A stretch of DNA of 51,475 bases from Candidatus Bathyarchaeota archaeon (GCA_018396695.1 JAGTQU010000012.1:1-51475); one strand, 5' to 3'. Shown: positions 33,426 to 42,391, numbered from the stretch's first letter. A program made the numbers and translations. The notes: generated from the letters alone by a model not told the origin.

Positions 33426-34721
33426 ATGACGACTCAAATGGAGTTCGCCCGTAGAGGAGTCTTAACAGAAGAGGTTAAGACCATCGCCGCGGCGGAGGGG
33501 GTACCTCCCGAATTCGTGATGCGGGGTGTAGCTGAGGGTAGGATCGTGGTAACCCGGAATCTCGTCAGGAGGGAGATGAAGCCTTTAGGGATAGGTGAAG
33601 GCTTACGGGTTAAGGTGAATGCTAACATTGGAACCTCTAAGGATATCTGTGATCCAGATAGGGAACTGGAAAAGGCTAAGGCTGCGATGGAATCCGGCGC
33701 AGACACCTTAATGGATCTAAGCACTGGTGGGGACCTTGACGCGATCCGTAGGAGGATTCTGAAGGAGGTTCCTATAGCTCTAGGCACAGTCCCCATTTAT
33801 CAAGTCGCCATCGAGGCGCAGGAGAAGCACGGCGCTATAGTGAATATGACTGAGGATGACATCTTCAATGTCATCGAGAGGCATATGAAGGATGGCGTAG
33901 ACTTCATAACAGTGCACTGCGGGATCACGAGGGAAAGCGTTAGGAGGGTCATAGAGAGGAAACGCCTTTTAGGCGTAGTGAGCAGGGGAGGCACCTTCCT
34001 CACGGCTTGGATACTGAAAAACGAGAAGGAGAACCCCCTATACTCAAACTTCGAATATCTCCTCGAGTTAGCTAAAGATTATGACGTGGTTCTGAGCCTC
34101 GGCGACGGTCTCAGACCAGGATGCATAAGTGATGCTACAGATTCGCCTCAGATACAGGAGCTCCTCATCATAGGGGAACTCGTTGAAAGAGCCCGTAAAG
34201 CTGGGGTCCAGACGATGGTCGAGGGCCCAGGCCATGTCCCATTGGACCAGATTGAAGCGAATGTGAAGCTGGAGAAGAGCATCTGCGCAGGGGCTCCCTT
34301 CTATGTTCTCGGTCCTCTGGTGACTGATGTTGCTCCAGGTTATGACCATATTGTTGGAGCCATAGGCGGGGCGGTCGCCGCGATGGCTGGAGCAGATTAC
34401 CTCTGCTATGTTACTCCGACGGAGCATATAGCGCTACCTGACCTGGAAGACGTGAGGGAGGGGGTAATAGTGGCTAAGATTGCGGCTCACGCTGCAGACC
34501 TTACTAGAAGGAGAGAGAGCTCTTTGAGCTGGGATTATAGCATCTCTAAGGCTCGTGCAGATCTCAACTGGGAGGAGCAGATTAGGCTCGCAATCAACCC
34601 TGAGAAGGTGAGAAAGATTAGGGAGCTGAGGTATCCGAAGAAGATTGAGGAGGTGTGCACCATGTGTGGAGAGTTCTGCGCTATAAAGCTTCTAAAAGAG
34701 TATACTAGGGCAGAGCATTAA
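33426..34721 (+). CDS. thiC: Phosphomethylpyrimidine synthase
   Basis: 431 residues; ThiC converts aminoimidazole ribotide to hydroxymethylpyrimidine phosphate, a radical SAM reaction. Landmarks: VNANIGTSKD near residue 60, ESGADTLMDLSTGGDLD, DFITVHCGI, GDGLRPG, EGPGHVPLDQI, GAPFYVLGPLVTDVAPGYDH and the C-terminal cluster motif CTMCGEFC. It lacks the long N-terminal extension of bacterial ThiC, as in archaeal forms. An AGGAGG ribosome site lies directly before the ATG. Last gene of the TPP-controlled operon. Confidence 0.96.
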   Translation: MTTQMEFARRGVLTEEVKTIAAAEGVPPEFVMRGVAEGRIVVTRNLVRREMKPLGIGEGLRVKVNANIGTSKDICDPDRELEKAKAAMESGADTLMDLSTGGDLDAIRRRILKEVPIALGTVPIYQVAIEAQEKHGAIVNMTEDDIFNVIERHMKDGVDFITVHCGITRESVRRVIERKRLLGVVSRGGTFLTAWILKNEKENPLYSNFEYLLELAKDYDVVLSLGDGLRPGCISDATDSPQIQELLIIGELVERARKAGVQTMVEGPGHVPLDQIEANVKLEKSICAGAPFYVLGPLVTDVAPGYDHIVGAIGGAVAAMAGADYLCYVTPTEHIALPDLEDVREGVIVAKIAAHAADLTRRRESSLSWDYSISKARADLNWEEQIRLAINPEKVRKIRELRYPKKIEEVCTMCGEFCAIKLLKEYTRAEH

Positions 34722-34733
34722 AAGGGGGTTCAG

Positions 34734-35720
34734 TTAACCTCCTGGTCTAATCTCCATTCTAAGGAACTTTATGTATGAGACGATGAAGCAGACTAGGAGC
34801 CCTATCGCGATGATAGTTATGTTAGCCCAGCTTGCAGCTAATCCTTGACTCAATGTTAGGCTTCGGAATGGGGTCGAACGGTCGATGCCTATGAAGCTTG
34901 AAGAAGCGATTACTCCCAGAATGGCGGAGGCGGCTTCGCTGTAGAGGTTTGTCGGAGAAATCTTCAATATCATGTTCTGAATCGAAAACCTTTGTTCCAT
35001 GAGAGCCCTATATTCGCTGGTCTGCTGAGGATTTTGTCTTCCAGGAACCGTGGCATTGCCGATCGTTGTCGTTGGAGTAAACGTGATTGGGACTACCGCA
35101 TTCGCTATGAGGGTTGCGAGCATGCTTATCACGATAACGCATGTCAGCCATGTCGCAACAGATGCGAGCATAGAAGTCGAAGTCTTCTTAGTCAGCACGG
35201 AAAAGAGGAGACCTAGGCTCAGCCAGAACGCTAGATACATTATAGTAAGCAGCGTGAGGGATATGATGTTAAGGATCCCATCTAAGGTTGGACCAAACCC
35301 TAGGAGAGGTATCGCCATACCAATCATAATGCCTATTGTGCTCACAGTCATTATCGATAGCGCTGCTGCTCCAGCGAGGAACTTGCCGTTTATAACGGAA
35401 TCTCTGAATATGGGTTGAGAGAGCAGAGTGGAGAGGCTTCCGCTCGTCCTCTCCTTGTTGATGGCGTCAAATCCTAGGGATAGACCTATGATCGGACCAA
35501 AGAAGACCATCAATTGTATGAATGAGAAGCCGAACATCTGCCCTGAGAAGATGGCGAGGAAGCCTAAGTTAGGGTTGTTCTTAAGGTATTGTGAACCCTG
35601 ATAAGCAGAGAGGGAGGACAGGAGAATGATGATGGTGAATAGGATGAGGTATCTCTTGCTTCCGAGATGGTCAGCCAACTCTTTCCTGAAGACTGTTAAG
35701 GAACCAGCCAACGCTTTCAA
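34734..35720 (-). CDS. ABC-2 type transporter permease
   Basis: 328 residues, six hydrophobic helices. The ABC-2 features are the N-terminal amphipathic helix (VFRKELADHLGSKRYLILF), a large extracytoplasmic loop after helix 1 and the conserved cytoplasmic NKERTSGSLSTLLSQPI motif. A second soluble segment rich in Thr/Gln lies near residue 225. It follows the ATPase gene with a four-base ATGA overlap. Last gene of the NEW3-ABC operon; the substrate is unknown. It ends 13 bases from the convergent thiC. Confidence 0.85.
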   Translation of the reverse strand: MKALAGSLTVFRKELADHLGSKRYLILFTIIILLSSLSAYQGSQYLKNNPNLGFLAIFSGQMFGFSFIQLMVFFGPIIGLSLGFDAINKERTSGSLSTLLSQPIFRDSVINGKFLAGAAALSIMTVSTIGIMIGMAIPLLGFGPTLDGILNIISLTLLTIMYLAFWLSLGLLFSVLTKKTSTSMLASVATWLTCVIVISMLATLIANAVVPITFTPTTTIGNATVPGRQNPQQTSEYRALMEQRFSIQNMILKISPTNLYSEAASAILGVIASSSFIGIDRSTPFRSLTLSQGLAASWANITIIAIGLLVCFIVSYIKFLRMEIRPGG

Positions 35721-36658
35721 GCCTCCTCATAATACTTCATGAAGATCTCCTCTAGAGAGTACTCCTTAGGCTTCATTAACAGCACATAAGCGCCGTGCCT
35801 CGCTATTGTTTTTGAAATCTCGAGGGTGACGTCGCTCGTCATGGTTACGTAAACCTTATCCTCTTTTTGAAGGACTCTGCTAACCCCGACGATGCCTTCA
35901 ATCTCTTTCAGAAGCTCCTGGGTCGGGTTGTGAATCTTAAGCTCGAGGCTTAAACCTTCGCTCTCGGTTAGCAACTCCGTTAAGTTGTGGAGCGCGTCAC
36001 AGACGACTAGCCTACCGTGATTGATTATCCCCACATGGGTGCAAGTCATCTGGATTTCATGCAGTAAGTGCGATGACAGGAATATGGTTAAACCCTGTTC
36101 CTTATTCAGCTTGAGTATCAATTCCCTGATCTCTTTGGTCCCAGCGGGATCTAACCCGATCGTAGGCTCGTCAAGGATCAGAAGCCTCGGTCTCTTAATC
36201 AAGGCTTGAGCTATCCCAAGCCGCTGCTTCATCCCCCTGGAAAATTTCTCCACATTGACGTTTTTCCACTCTCCAAGCCCGACTGTTTCAAGAAGCTCAG
36301 TCGCTCTTTTTTCACTCTCGGTCTTCGAGAGATCGTTCAGCAATCCGATATATTCGAGATTCTTTTGAGCGCTTAAATCTTCATAAAACCCTGCAAAGTC
36401 TGGCAAGAGGCCTACATTCCTCCTTATCTCCCTAGATTCGCGAACGATATTATACCCTAGGACGGTTGCCGCCCCTGAGGTAGGCACGGAGAGTCCCACG
36501 AGCAGGAGTATAGTAGTGGTCTTGCCTGCGCCGTTCGGTCCCAGAAAACCGAATATTTCTCCCTCGTTCACGGTTAAGTTAAGATTGTCTAGAGCCGTGA
36601 AATCCCCGTAGACTTTCGTTAGACCCTTCGTTTCGATTACTGGCTGCGACATTTTCAT
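35717..36658 (-). CDS. ABC transporter ATP-binding protein
   Basis: 313 residues, one nucleotide-binding domain: Walker A GPNGAGKTT at residues about 40-48, the signature KFSRGMKQRLG, Walker B LLILDEPTIGLDP and the H-loop SSHLLHE. The C-terminal 70 residues are the extension common to NatA/CcmA-like exporters. Four-base overlaps with both neighbours show a single translational unit with the NEW3 protein and the permease. Confidence 0.93.
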   Translation of the reverse strand: MKMSQPVIETKGLTKVYGDFTALDNLNLTVNEGEIFGFLGPNGAGKTTTILLLVGLSVPTSGAATVLGYNIVRESREIRRNVGLLPDFAGFYEDLSAQKNLEYIGLLNDLSKTESEKRATELLETVGLGEWKNVNVEKFSRGMKQRLGIAQALIKRPRLLILDEPTIGLDPAGTKEIRELILKLNKEQGLTIFLSSHLLHEIQMTCTHVGIINHGRLVVCDALHNLTELLTESEGLSLELKIHNPTQELLKEIEGIVGVSRVLQKEDKVYVTMTSDVTLEISKTIARHGAYVLLMKPKEYSLEEIFMKYYEEA

Positions 36659-38118
36659 CTCCTGCTAAACTTTTTAAAAACTATTATGAGACCAACGATC
36701 GCTACAAAAGCAATCCCGATGCCTATCAGCCCCCACGAAGTGGATGCGCTGACGGTAACCCTGATCTGAACCTCGCTTGAATCCACCTGATCCGATTCTG
36801 CCTTTATTGTTATCATGTAGTCTCCAGCTACAGCACTGTCAGGAGTTTTCACCAGAACGTTAAAGGTCGAAGATTCCTTCGATGCGATCGAGGCGGTTTG
36901 GACGGGTGTTACAGAATATTCCCATCCGGAGGGAATATCAACCATAGAAAGCTTGATAGTTGTCACAGGAGATTGTCCAGTGTTGGTTACGGTAGCGGTG
37001 AACGAGGTTGAGCCCCCAGATGTTGCTGAAGTGTACAGGGTTGAAGCTGAGATCTTGAGACTATACGATCCTATAATGTTTGCACCGACATCGATCTGTT
37101 TTTCAAACGTCCCTTCCATGTTGCTAATAACTGCTGCTATCTTGTAATTTCCAATATCTACAATGCTTGGAGGAGTGACAACTAGATTTAGTCTCATCGT
37201 CTCTCCTTCAAGTAATAAAATCTGGCTTACGGCTTCTTTCTCTTCCTCCAGTTCAAAGACTGCATCCCAGTTCTCAGGGATTGAATTCACGTTTAGAAGT
37301 AGCAGGAAGTCTTCGTCTCCTCTATTCCTTATCACGACAGGATAGCTGAGAGTTGTCCCGGCTTTCACAGTGATTTCTTTAAGTATGACAGCTACCTGAA
37401 TCACAGAGGATAGATCTGTTTTGCTCGTTTCTTGAGCAATAATAGTTATATTCAGGGTAGATTTTATGGATCCTAATGCCCTAACCGTTACAATATTATC
37501 TCCACTAGCATTCGACGGCTACAGTATCTCCTCAATTAGGCTAGTGCTGCTCTCCGAGGATAGAAGGATCTTTCTAACCTCCCCTGACTGGTCTAATATT
37601 CGCATATCCCAGCCAGCTGGATTATACGTTGAAAGCTCTATCTCTTCTATTTTATCTGATAAATTTGTTATAGTGATTGGCAGAGTGACAGTACTATCAG
37701 GCTCTACGACGCGAACAAGTACAGGAGTTGACAATTTCAAAATTCTCTTAAGAGTTATGACCCCCATATCGACTGGGTCGAACTCAGGTTCATAAAACAG
37801 ACCCACGTTATCGGGGACAGTAATACTTCGCTCAACCCTTACGTAGCCTTTCTTCTCAATCAAAACCCTATAGTTGCCACCGTATAAGGCGAATCTGAAG
37901 AAGCCTTCTTCGTCAGTCAGGTCAGAAGCCAATTTTTTCCCGTATTCGTCATATACAGATACATTAACGTCTTTAATGAAGCTATCATTCTCATCCACAA
38001 CTGTTCCATGAACGCTTCCAAGCTCTTTTTCTCCCAGAACGTTAAGGGATCCTATTCCAAGACTAGAGAATATCAGTAAAACCATAATAAGAGTTATCGG
38101 GATTACTCTTTTATTCAA
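36655..38118 (-). pseudogene. Exported NEW3-domain protein interrupted by an in-frame amber
   Basis: Two parts in one frame: 37519-38118 has a signal peptide (VIPITLIMVLLIFSSLGIGS), a carboxypeptidase-regulatory-like domain and the start of a NEW3 (COG1470) domain. After a TAG at 37516-37518 the frame continues PSNASGDNIVTVRA, a second NEW3 domain and a C-terminal membrane anchor (IGIGIAFVAIVGLIIVF). The full protein would be about 487 residues. The amber falls where the family has the first Pro of PPSNA, and lies inside a 29-base segment shared in inverted orientation with the gene at 38272-38712. The C-terminal part overlaps the ABC ATPase start by four bases. Confidence 0.8.
37513..37541 (+). 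repeat. 29-base inverted repeat, copy A (at the amber codon)
   Basis: Starts CGACGGCTACAGTATC; perfect reverse complement of 38448-38476. It covers the TAG that interrupts the NEW3 gene. It is itself bordered by a six-base inverted pair, ACTAGC (37503-37508) and GCTAGT (37540-37545). Confidence 0.9.
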
Positions 38119-38271
38119 CCTTCAAGCCTCGAAGGCATTGAACAGGGAGCACATATTAATCAATTTTTCAAAATTATGTCAGAATTTATTCAAGATGCAG
38201 ACACCCAGTTTATCGCAAAAGATAAAAAAATTTACTTCAAATATGGGGAAAAAAGAGGGAGCTGAACGAAG

Positions 38272-38712
38272 TTAAGAGGATTTGTCAATCACCGTCATCG
38301 TGAAAATTACTATCTTCGTGACTTTATTCGATTCCAGATCCACCCAGACAGCGGCTCTTCCAAAGTTATTTTTAGTTAATACCACAATCGAGCTTGATGC
38401 CTTCTGAGTAACACTCCCGTCGCCTTCAATTGTCCTCTTGATGATAGGCCTAATTGAGGAGATACTGTAGCCGTCGGATAGAAGGTTTTGCACATCTTCA
38501 TCGCTCTGCGCAATGCTAATGACTGTCTCATTGTATTCCGCACTGATCTCGAAACGTTCACCTCTCCAAACCCAACGCAATGGCCTAAATCCACAGAATT
38601 CTTTGCTGATTGGTTCAACCTGTGCGCCATTTTCTCCGGTATTGTCAGCCGCGTAGGTAGTTAAGGCTATACCACCTATGATCGCTGATAAAGCAACGAT
38701 GCATGCAGCCAT
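38272..38712 (-). CDS. Exported protein with N-terminal anchor, function unknown
   Basis: 146 residues. It begins with a hydrophobic signal/anchor (MAACIVALSAIIGGIALTTYAA), then a small soluble domain with SDEDVQNLLSDGYSISSIRP, a variable mid-region and a final beta segment (GRAAVWVDLESNKVTKIVIFTMTV). The later part resembles small periplasmic PepSY-like domains in size and strand pattern, but I do not assign it. It contains inverted-repeat copy B in a conserved-looking stretch, so this gene is probably the source of copy A. Confidence 0.6.
   Translation of the reverse strand: MAACIVALSAIIGGIALTTYAADNTGENGAQVEPISKEFCGFRPLRWVWRGERFEISAEYNETVISIAQSDEDVQNLLSDGYSISSIRPIIKRTIEGDGSVTQKASSSIVVLTKNNFGRAAVWVDLESNKVTKIVIFTMTVIDKSS
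38448..38476 (-). repeat. 29-base inverted repeat, copy B
   Basis: Reverse complement of 37513-37541 without mismatch. On the coding strand of the host gene it encodes part of DGYSISSIR. The two copies face each other, 906 bases apart. Confidence 0.9.
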
Positions 38713-39344
38713 TAGAGTATATCTTCTATTCGCTATGTTGCACCTCCTAGATTGCTTTTCAATCCGCTTCGAAGAAAGCGGAGCTGAATTTATTAGAGTT
38801 TTTCAGAATTTGATCTTATTCTCTTCATAATCAAGCCTAAACGGAATTGTTTATCTTAAATGAGCTGACTTTATTTTGAAAAGCTTCTGAGCCATCAGAC
38901 TAAAAAGATCTGGAGAACATCTTCCATAGTCTCCACCTCTACGATATCTACTGAATATCCATTCTCTGAAAGGTATTCCTCAAGATCTATAACCTTCCGC
39001 TCATATACTGTAATTGTCGTCCCTGGAGAAATCTGGCGAACCTTGGGCTCATAAACCATTACAGTTCCCTGCCCTTTAGGGATCACAAAGACCTTTGAAC
39101 CGTTCTCAGCCGCAGCTAGAGCCTTGTAAGAGATGCCGCTAACAGCTCCAATGGACGCGTCGCTATTTATCGTTCCCGTTACGAAGACGCCTTCACGTAT
39201 CTTCTTATTTGTGAGAGCTGAGATAAGGGCGGTAGTCAAAGCAGCTCCAGCGCTCTGACCGTCTACGATTTCGACGTATTGATCAGCCCTGACTGTTAGA
39301 AGAAGATCTATGTTGTTTAAAGAGATATTCGTTAACTTCTCCGC

Positions 39345-39383
39345 CACCTGTGAAGCTGTCTTCAGGCTTGTCTGAATGTCTAC
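39345..39383 (+). repeat. 39-base direct repeat, copy 1
   Basis: Starts CACCTGTGAAGC; identical to 39420-39458. It encodes VDIQTSLKTASQV on the minus strand and is the downstream copy in the protease gene. Confidence 0.93.
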
Positions 39384-39419
39384 TTATATTATGGAGCTTA
39401 GACGAATTAATAAATTATT

Positions 39420-39458
39420 CACCTGTGAAGCTGTCTTCAGGCTTGTCTGAATGTCTAC
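39420..39458 (+). repeat. 39-base direct repeat, copy 2
   Basis: Identical to 39345-39383, separated from it by 36 bases that carry an in-frame TAA and, on the minus strand, a TATA-like TTTATTAAT. Confidence 0.93.
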
Positions 39459-40054
39459 CCCCATTTTTGTCGCAGTGTTGACTAAAATCCTTCCCGACCC
39501 TTCATATAGCTCAACATCTGCATACATGACGACTCCTTCATACTCTGTTTGAAATAGATTCCGGATCTCGCTTACCGCCACTATAGGGATAGTAGCAGAG
39601 CCAATCAGCCTTCCTTCAAAGCTGTTGGAACTACCTTGACTAGAATTGGATTCAACCAGTTTCTTATAGTAATCCAGCTGAGTCATCGTCATGTTTAGTT
39701 GCTGTTCAAGACTTTTCATCGACAATACTATCTGATTATAAGAAGAGGAGAGGTCTACTATTTGATCCTGCATCTGATTATTCTCCAGCAAGAAGTGGGT
39801 CGCGAGCGAGGCGAATAAGATGTTAAGCAGTATGCTTACAACAAGTATAATTTTCACGCGATTGTCACGTGTCCTATCCTCCATCCGGATCACCTTTCAC
39901 CTTAATCACGCTTAGCATGGGTTTAGGTCAAGCTATTAATCGCTTTTTCAGAATCAAATCCTGATCTCTTCAGGATTTGACGAGAAAAGTATCTTTAAAG
40001 ATTAATATTAGGTTATATGAATTATGATTTTAAAATCGGTGTGGATCCTCTCGA

Positions 40055-40390
40055 ATGACGCTGAGAAAACGCCCCATCAGACACGTGCTGCAATGGCTGA
40101 TAGAAGGGAGCAGGGGAGGCGTCAACAGGGCGAGGATCATCGATTCTCTGAGAGAGGAGCCAAAGAACGCTAACCAGCTTGGTTTAGCCCTCGATATGGA
40201 ATACAGAGTGGTTAGGCACCATTTAGAAGTTTTAGAAGAGAATGGGCTAATAACCTCGATAGGGGAAAAATATGGTAAAATGTATTTCCTATCTATGGAG
40301 CTCGAGGAGAATATTTCGGTTTATGAAGAGATTTGGCATAAATTGAGAAAAAAGTTGAAAAATAAGGAGACTAGGGTGAAGACTGAATGA
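40055..40390 (+). CDS. ArsR-like winged-helix regulator
   Basis: 111 residues. The winged helix is clear: ARIIDSLREEPKNANQLGLALDMEYRVVRHHLEVLEENGLI, then the wing GEKYGKMYFLS. The C-terminal helix (SVYEEIWHKLRKKLKN) probably dimerises. No metal-binding Cys set. The TGA overlaps the ATG of the following membrane protein by four bases, so the pair is co-translated: a sensor membrane protein with its regulator, a common archaeal arrangement. It diverges from the Lon-like protease gene and could control it. Confidence 0.8.
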   Translation: MTLRKRPIRHVLQWLIEGSRGGVNRARIIDSLREEPKNANQLGLALDMEYRVVRHHLEVLEENGLITSIGEKYGKMYFLSMELEENISVYEEIWHKLRKKLKNKETRVKTE

Positions 40391-40806
40391 AAAGATATTT
40401 GCCGATCTTGCTAGCGGTATTTGCATCGCTATCTGATGGCTTATTCATATTCCGGATGGTTTCAGGGGCGCCTTTCAGCCCGGTTAACCAGCCTCTTCAG
40501 CCACTCCCTCTGAGGGAGCTTTTCGAGATCTATCTTCTAGCCAAGATGATAATCACAACTGTGAACTTGATCCTACTATTGCTCGTCTTCATAATATACA
40601 TCAGGATCTACAATAATACGGGTTCAAAATTCAGTTTAGGACTAGTTTTCTTCACAATAGCCCTCATCCTCTACGCAGTCACCTCGAACCCTATACTCCA
40701 TGTTCTAACAGGTTTCCGCGGTGTAGGTCTCGGACCCTTCACCATGCTCCCTGATCTCTTTACCTTGATCGCTTCCGCGATACTGCTATATCTCAGTCGC
40801 CAATGA
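40387..40806 (+). CDS. Four-helix membrane protein coupled to the regulator
   Basis: 139 residues with four hydrophobic segments (PILLAVFASLSDGLFIF, IITTVNLILLLLVFIIYI, LGLVFFTIALILYAVT, LFTLIASAILLYL). The first loop is Pro-rich. No catalytic motif. Translational overlap with the winged-helix gene suggests it works as a membrane partner of that regulator; specific function unknown. Confidence 0.65.
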   Translation: MKRYLPILLAVFASLSDGLFIFRMVSGAPFSPVNQPLQPLPLRELFEIYLLAKMIITTVNLILLLLVFIIYIRIYNNTGSKFSLGLVFFTIALILYAVTSNPILHVLTGFRGVGLGPFTMLPDLFTLIASAILLYLSRQ

Positions 40807-40816
40807 GAAAAGGCTA

Positions 40817-41557
40817 CTAGGTTTTTCTTCCGATCGGGCAAGCCTCTTGACAGATTGTGCATTCAATGAAGCTGCCCCTCGTAGGCTTGAAAGTTAACCT
40901 ATCAGTCAACTCTCGAACATCTTGATCCACATCCCTAGATTCTGGGCTTTCAGACGCATAAACCATACATCGCTTTATTTCAATCTTATAGGGTTTCAAG
41001 GCTTTAGTAGGACAAGCCAGTACGCACCTCATACATTCTCTGCATAGATCTTCTTTGAAGGGGATGTCAGGTTGCAGATCCGCAGAAGTCAACACGGCGC
41101 CTAATCTAACCCTTGGACCGTATTCAGTGGAGATTAAGAGAGTGTTCTTACCCTGACACCCTAAACCGGCTTCAACCGCGGCACGTTTCAGAGGAATCCC
41201 TGCAGAAGGTTTTGCCTCGAAGCCCAATCCCCTTATCCAGTCAGCGAGCATCCAAGCCTTGTTGGCTATAACCTCTGTGTATAGTTGATGGAACTCGAAC
41301 TCCTCATCCGAAGAGTGTAATCCATAACCCTTCCAACCGGGTTCAATGGTGTGAACATTGAAGATAGGATCCCAGAGATAGTAGCCTAGAACGATCGCCG
41401 ATTTAGTGGGGGGAAATTCTTCTTCAGCCAGCCTCAGCGTCTTAACACCTCCAACATCTCCGACAGGTAGAGTTCTCAATGTTTCGATGGAGATGATGCC
41501 TACAAGGTTGAAGCCAATCCTTCTGGCTTCATCTTTCACCATACTACTAGTCAACAA
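40817..41557 (-). CDS. QueG-like 4Fe-4S double-cluster protein
   Basis: 246 residues. The N-terminal half (ARRIGFNLVGIISIETL, AIVLGYYLWDP, GLGCQGKNTLL) resembles the cobalamin-binding region of epoxyqueuosine reductase. The C-terminal half has CRECMRCVLACPTKALKP, an isolated Cys in KRCMVYAS and CTICQEACPIG, two 4Fe-4S sites. Such archaeal COG1600 proteins are often annotated epoxyqueuosine reductase or reductive-dehalogenase-like, but their true substrate is not known. It is convergent with the membrane protein gene. Confidence 0.8.
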   Translation of the reverse strand: MLTSSMVKDEARRIGFNLVGIISIETLRTLPVGDVGGVKTLRLAEEEFPPTKSAIVLGYYLWDPIFNVHTIEPGWKGYGLHSSDEEFEFHQLYTEVIANKAWMLADWIRGLGFEAKPSAGIPLKRAAVEAGLGCQGKNTLLISTEYGPRVRLGAVLTSADLQPDIPFKEDLCRECMRCVLACPTKALKPYKIEIKRCMVYASESPESRDVDQDVRELTDRLTFKPTRGSFIECTICQEACPIGRKT

Positions 41558-41853
41558 AATACTTTCCTGAAGCTATATCTTCAGCTTGAGATAATTTTTA
41601 CGGTTTAAGGGAGTTCAACTTGTCTTAATTACTCTAAGCCTTTTCTAGATATCAGTCTTACACACATGATTCCCTTTATACCTGTCAAGGGAAGAAGATA
41701 TTTGAAACAAGAAAGAGAATAAAAACTGGGATTAAGTCCAGTTGTTCTCATGAACGATTTTAAAGGCGCATCAACAAGTTCAGAATTCGTCTTCTCGAAT
41801 TAGATTCAGGAAAAGTTTTATCACGAGTCTATGAGCACTTGTAAGTGAGGGTT

Positions 41854-42258
41854 ATGGGCATAGTTCGTGTAGGCGTGACCTTCCCACCTGACTTGCTTAA
41901 AGACTTTGATGACATAATAGCAAAAACTGGCTACGAAAACCGTTCGAAAGCGGTTCAAGACGCTGTTAGACTCTTTGTTTCCGAGAGAAAATGGCTTCAG
42001 GATGAGAAAGGCGTCCAAGCCGGCGTCCTCGTCATGCTTTATGATCATGAGATAAAAGGATTGGAAAACGAGCTCACGCATATACAACACCACCATTCGA
42101 ATGTAATCTGTTCAACGATGCACATCCATCTGAACGAACGTGATTGTTTAGAGGCGATAGCTGTGAAAGGCGACGTGGAAGAAATAAAGAAACTAAGCAA
42201 CGAGTTATCCGCACAGAAGGGGGTAAAGATATTTAAAACGACGCTTATGGCAATGTGA
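41854..42258 (+). CDS. nikR: Nickel-responsive regulator NikR
   Basis: 134 residues from ATG 41854; GTGAGG just upstream is a ribosome site for it, whereas GTG 41845 is the longer option. The N-terminal ribbon-helix-helix (RVGVTFPPDLLKDFDDIIAKTGYENRSKAVQDAVR) is followed by an ACT-like domain with the nickel ligands: His in HHHSN, His-x-His in MHIHL and Cys in ERDCLE. It represses nickel uptake when nickel is plentiful. No target transporter is visible in the window; the neighbour at 42392 is convergent. Confidence 0.93.
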   Translation: MGIVRVGVTFPPDLLKDFDDIIAKTGYENRSKAVQDAVRLFVSERKWLQDEKGVQAGVLVMLYDHEIKGLENELTHIQHHHSNVICSTMHIHLNERDCLEAIAVKGDVEEIKKLSNELSAQKGVKIFKTTLMAM

Positions 42259-42391
42259 TCTAACCCCCTGATTTAGATTCTTAGAGATAAAAAAAGAGAT
42301 CTCAAGACTCTTGAATATGGTTTAGATTGAAAACAATTGTTCAATAGCCGGTTTCAAGAAGCTATGGGGGGAAAGGATTTAATTATACATT

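Larger units (their letters stand above)
38895..39893 (-). pseudogene. Lon-like S16 serine protease interrupted by a 75-base insertion
   Basis: The N-terminal part (39384-39893) has a membrane anchor (IILVVSILLNILFASLATHF), a coiled coil and the start of a domain ending VDIQTSLKTASQV. The C-terminal part (38895-39347) has the Lon-family catalytic Ser in DGQSAGAAL and Lys in SGISYKALAA (COG1750-like). Between them, in the same frame, a 36-base insert ending in TAA is flanked by two identical 39-base copies. Loss of one copy plus the insert (75 bases) restores one continuous protein of about 307 residues. Membrane-anchored archaeal Lon-like proteases process exported or membrane proteins. Confidence 0.8.

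Noticed and set aside
37466-37795. Plus-strand frame antisense to the NEW3 gene that repeats DGYSISSIR
   Set aside because: It is a shadow produced by inverted-repeat copy A; the rest of the frame is not protein-like.
39384-39419. The 36-base insert as an archaeal mRNA intron
   Set aside because: No bulge-helix-bulge pairing is evident at the repeat/insert junctions; repeat-mediated duplication or misassembly explains it better.
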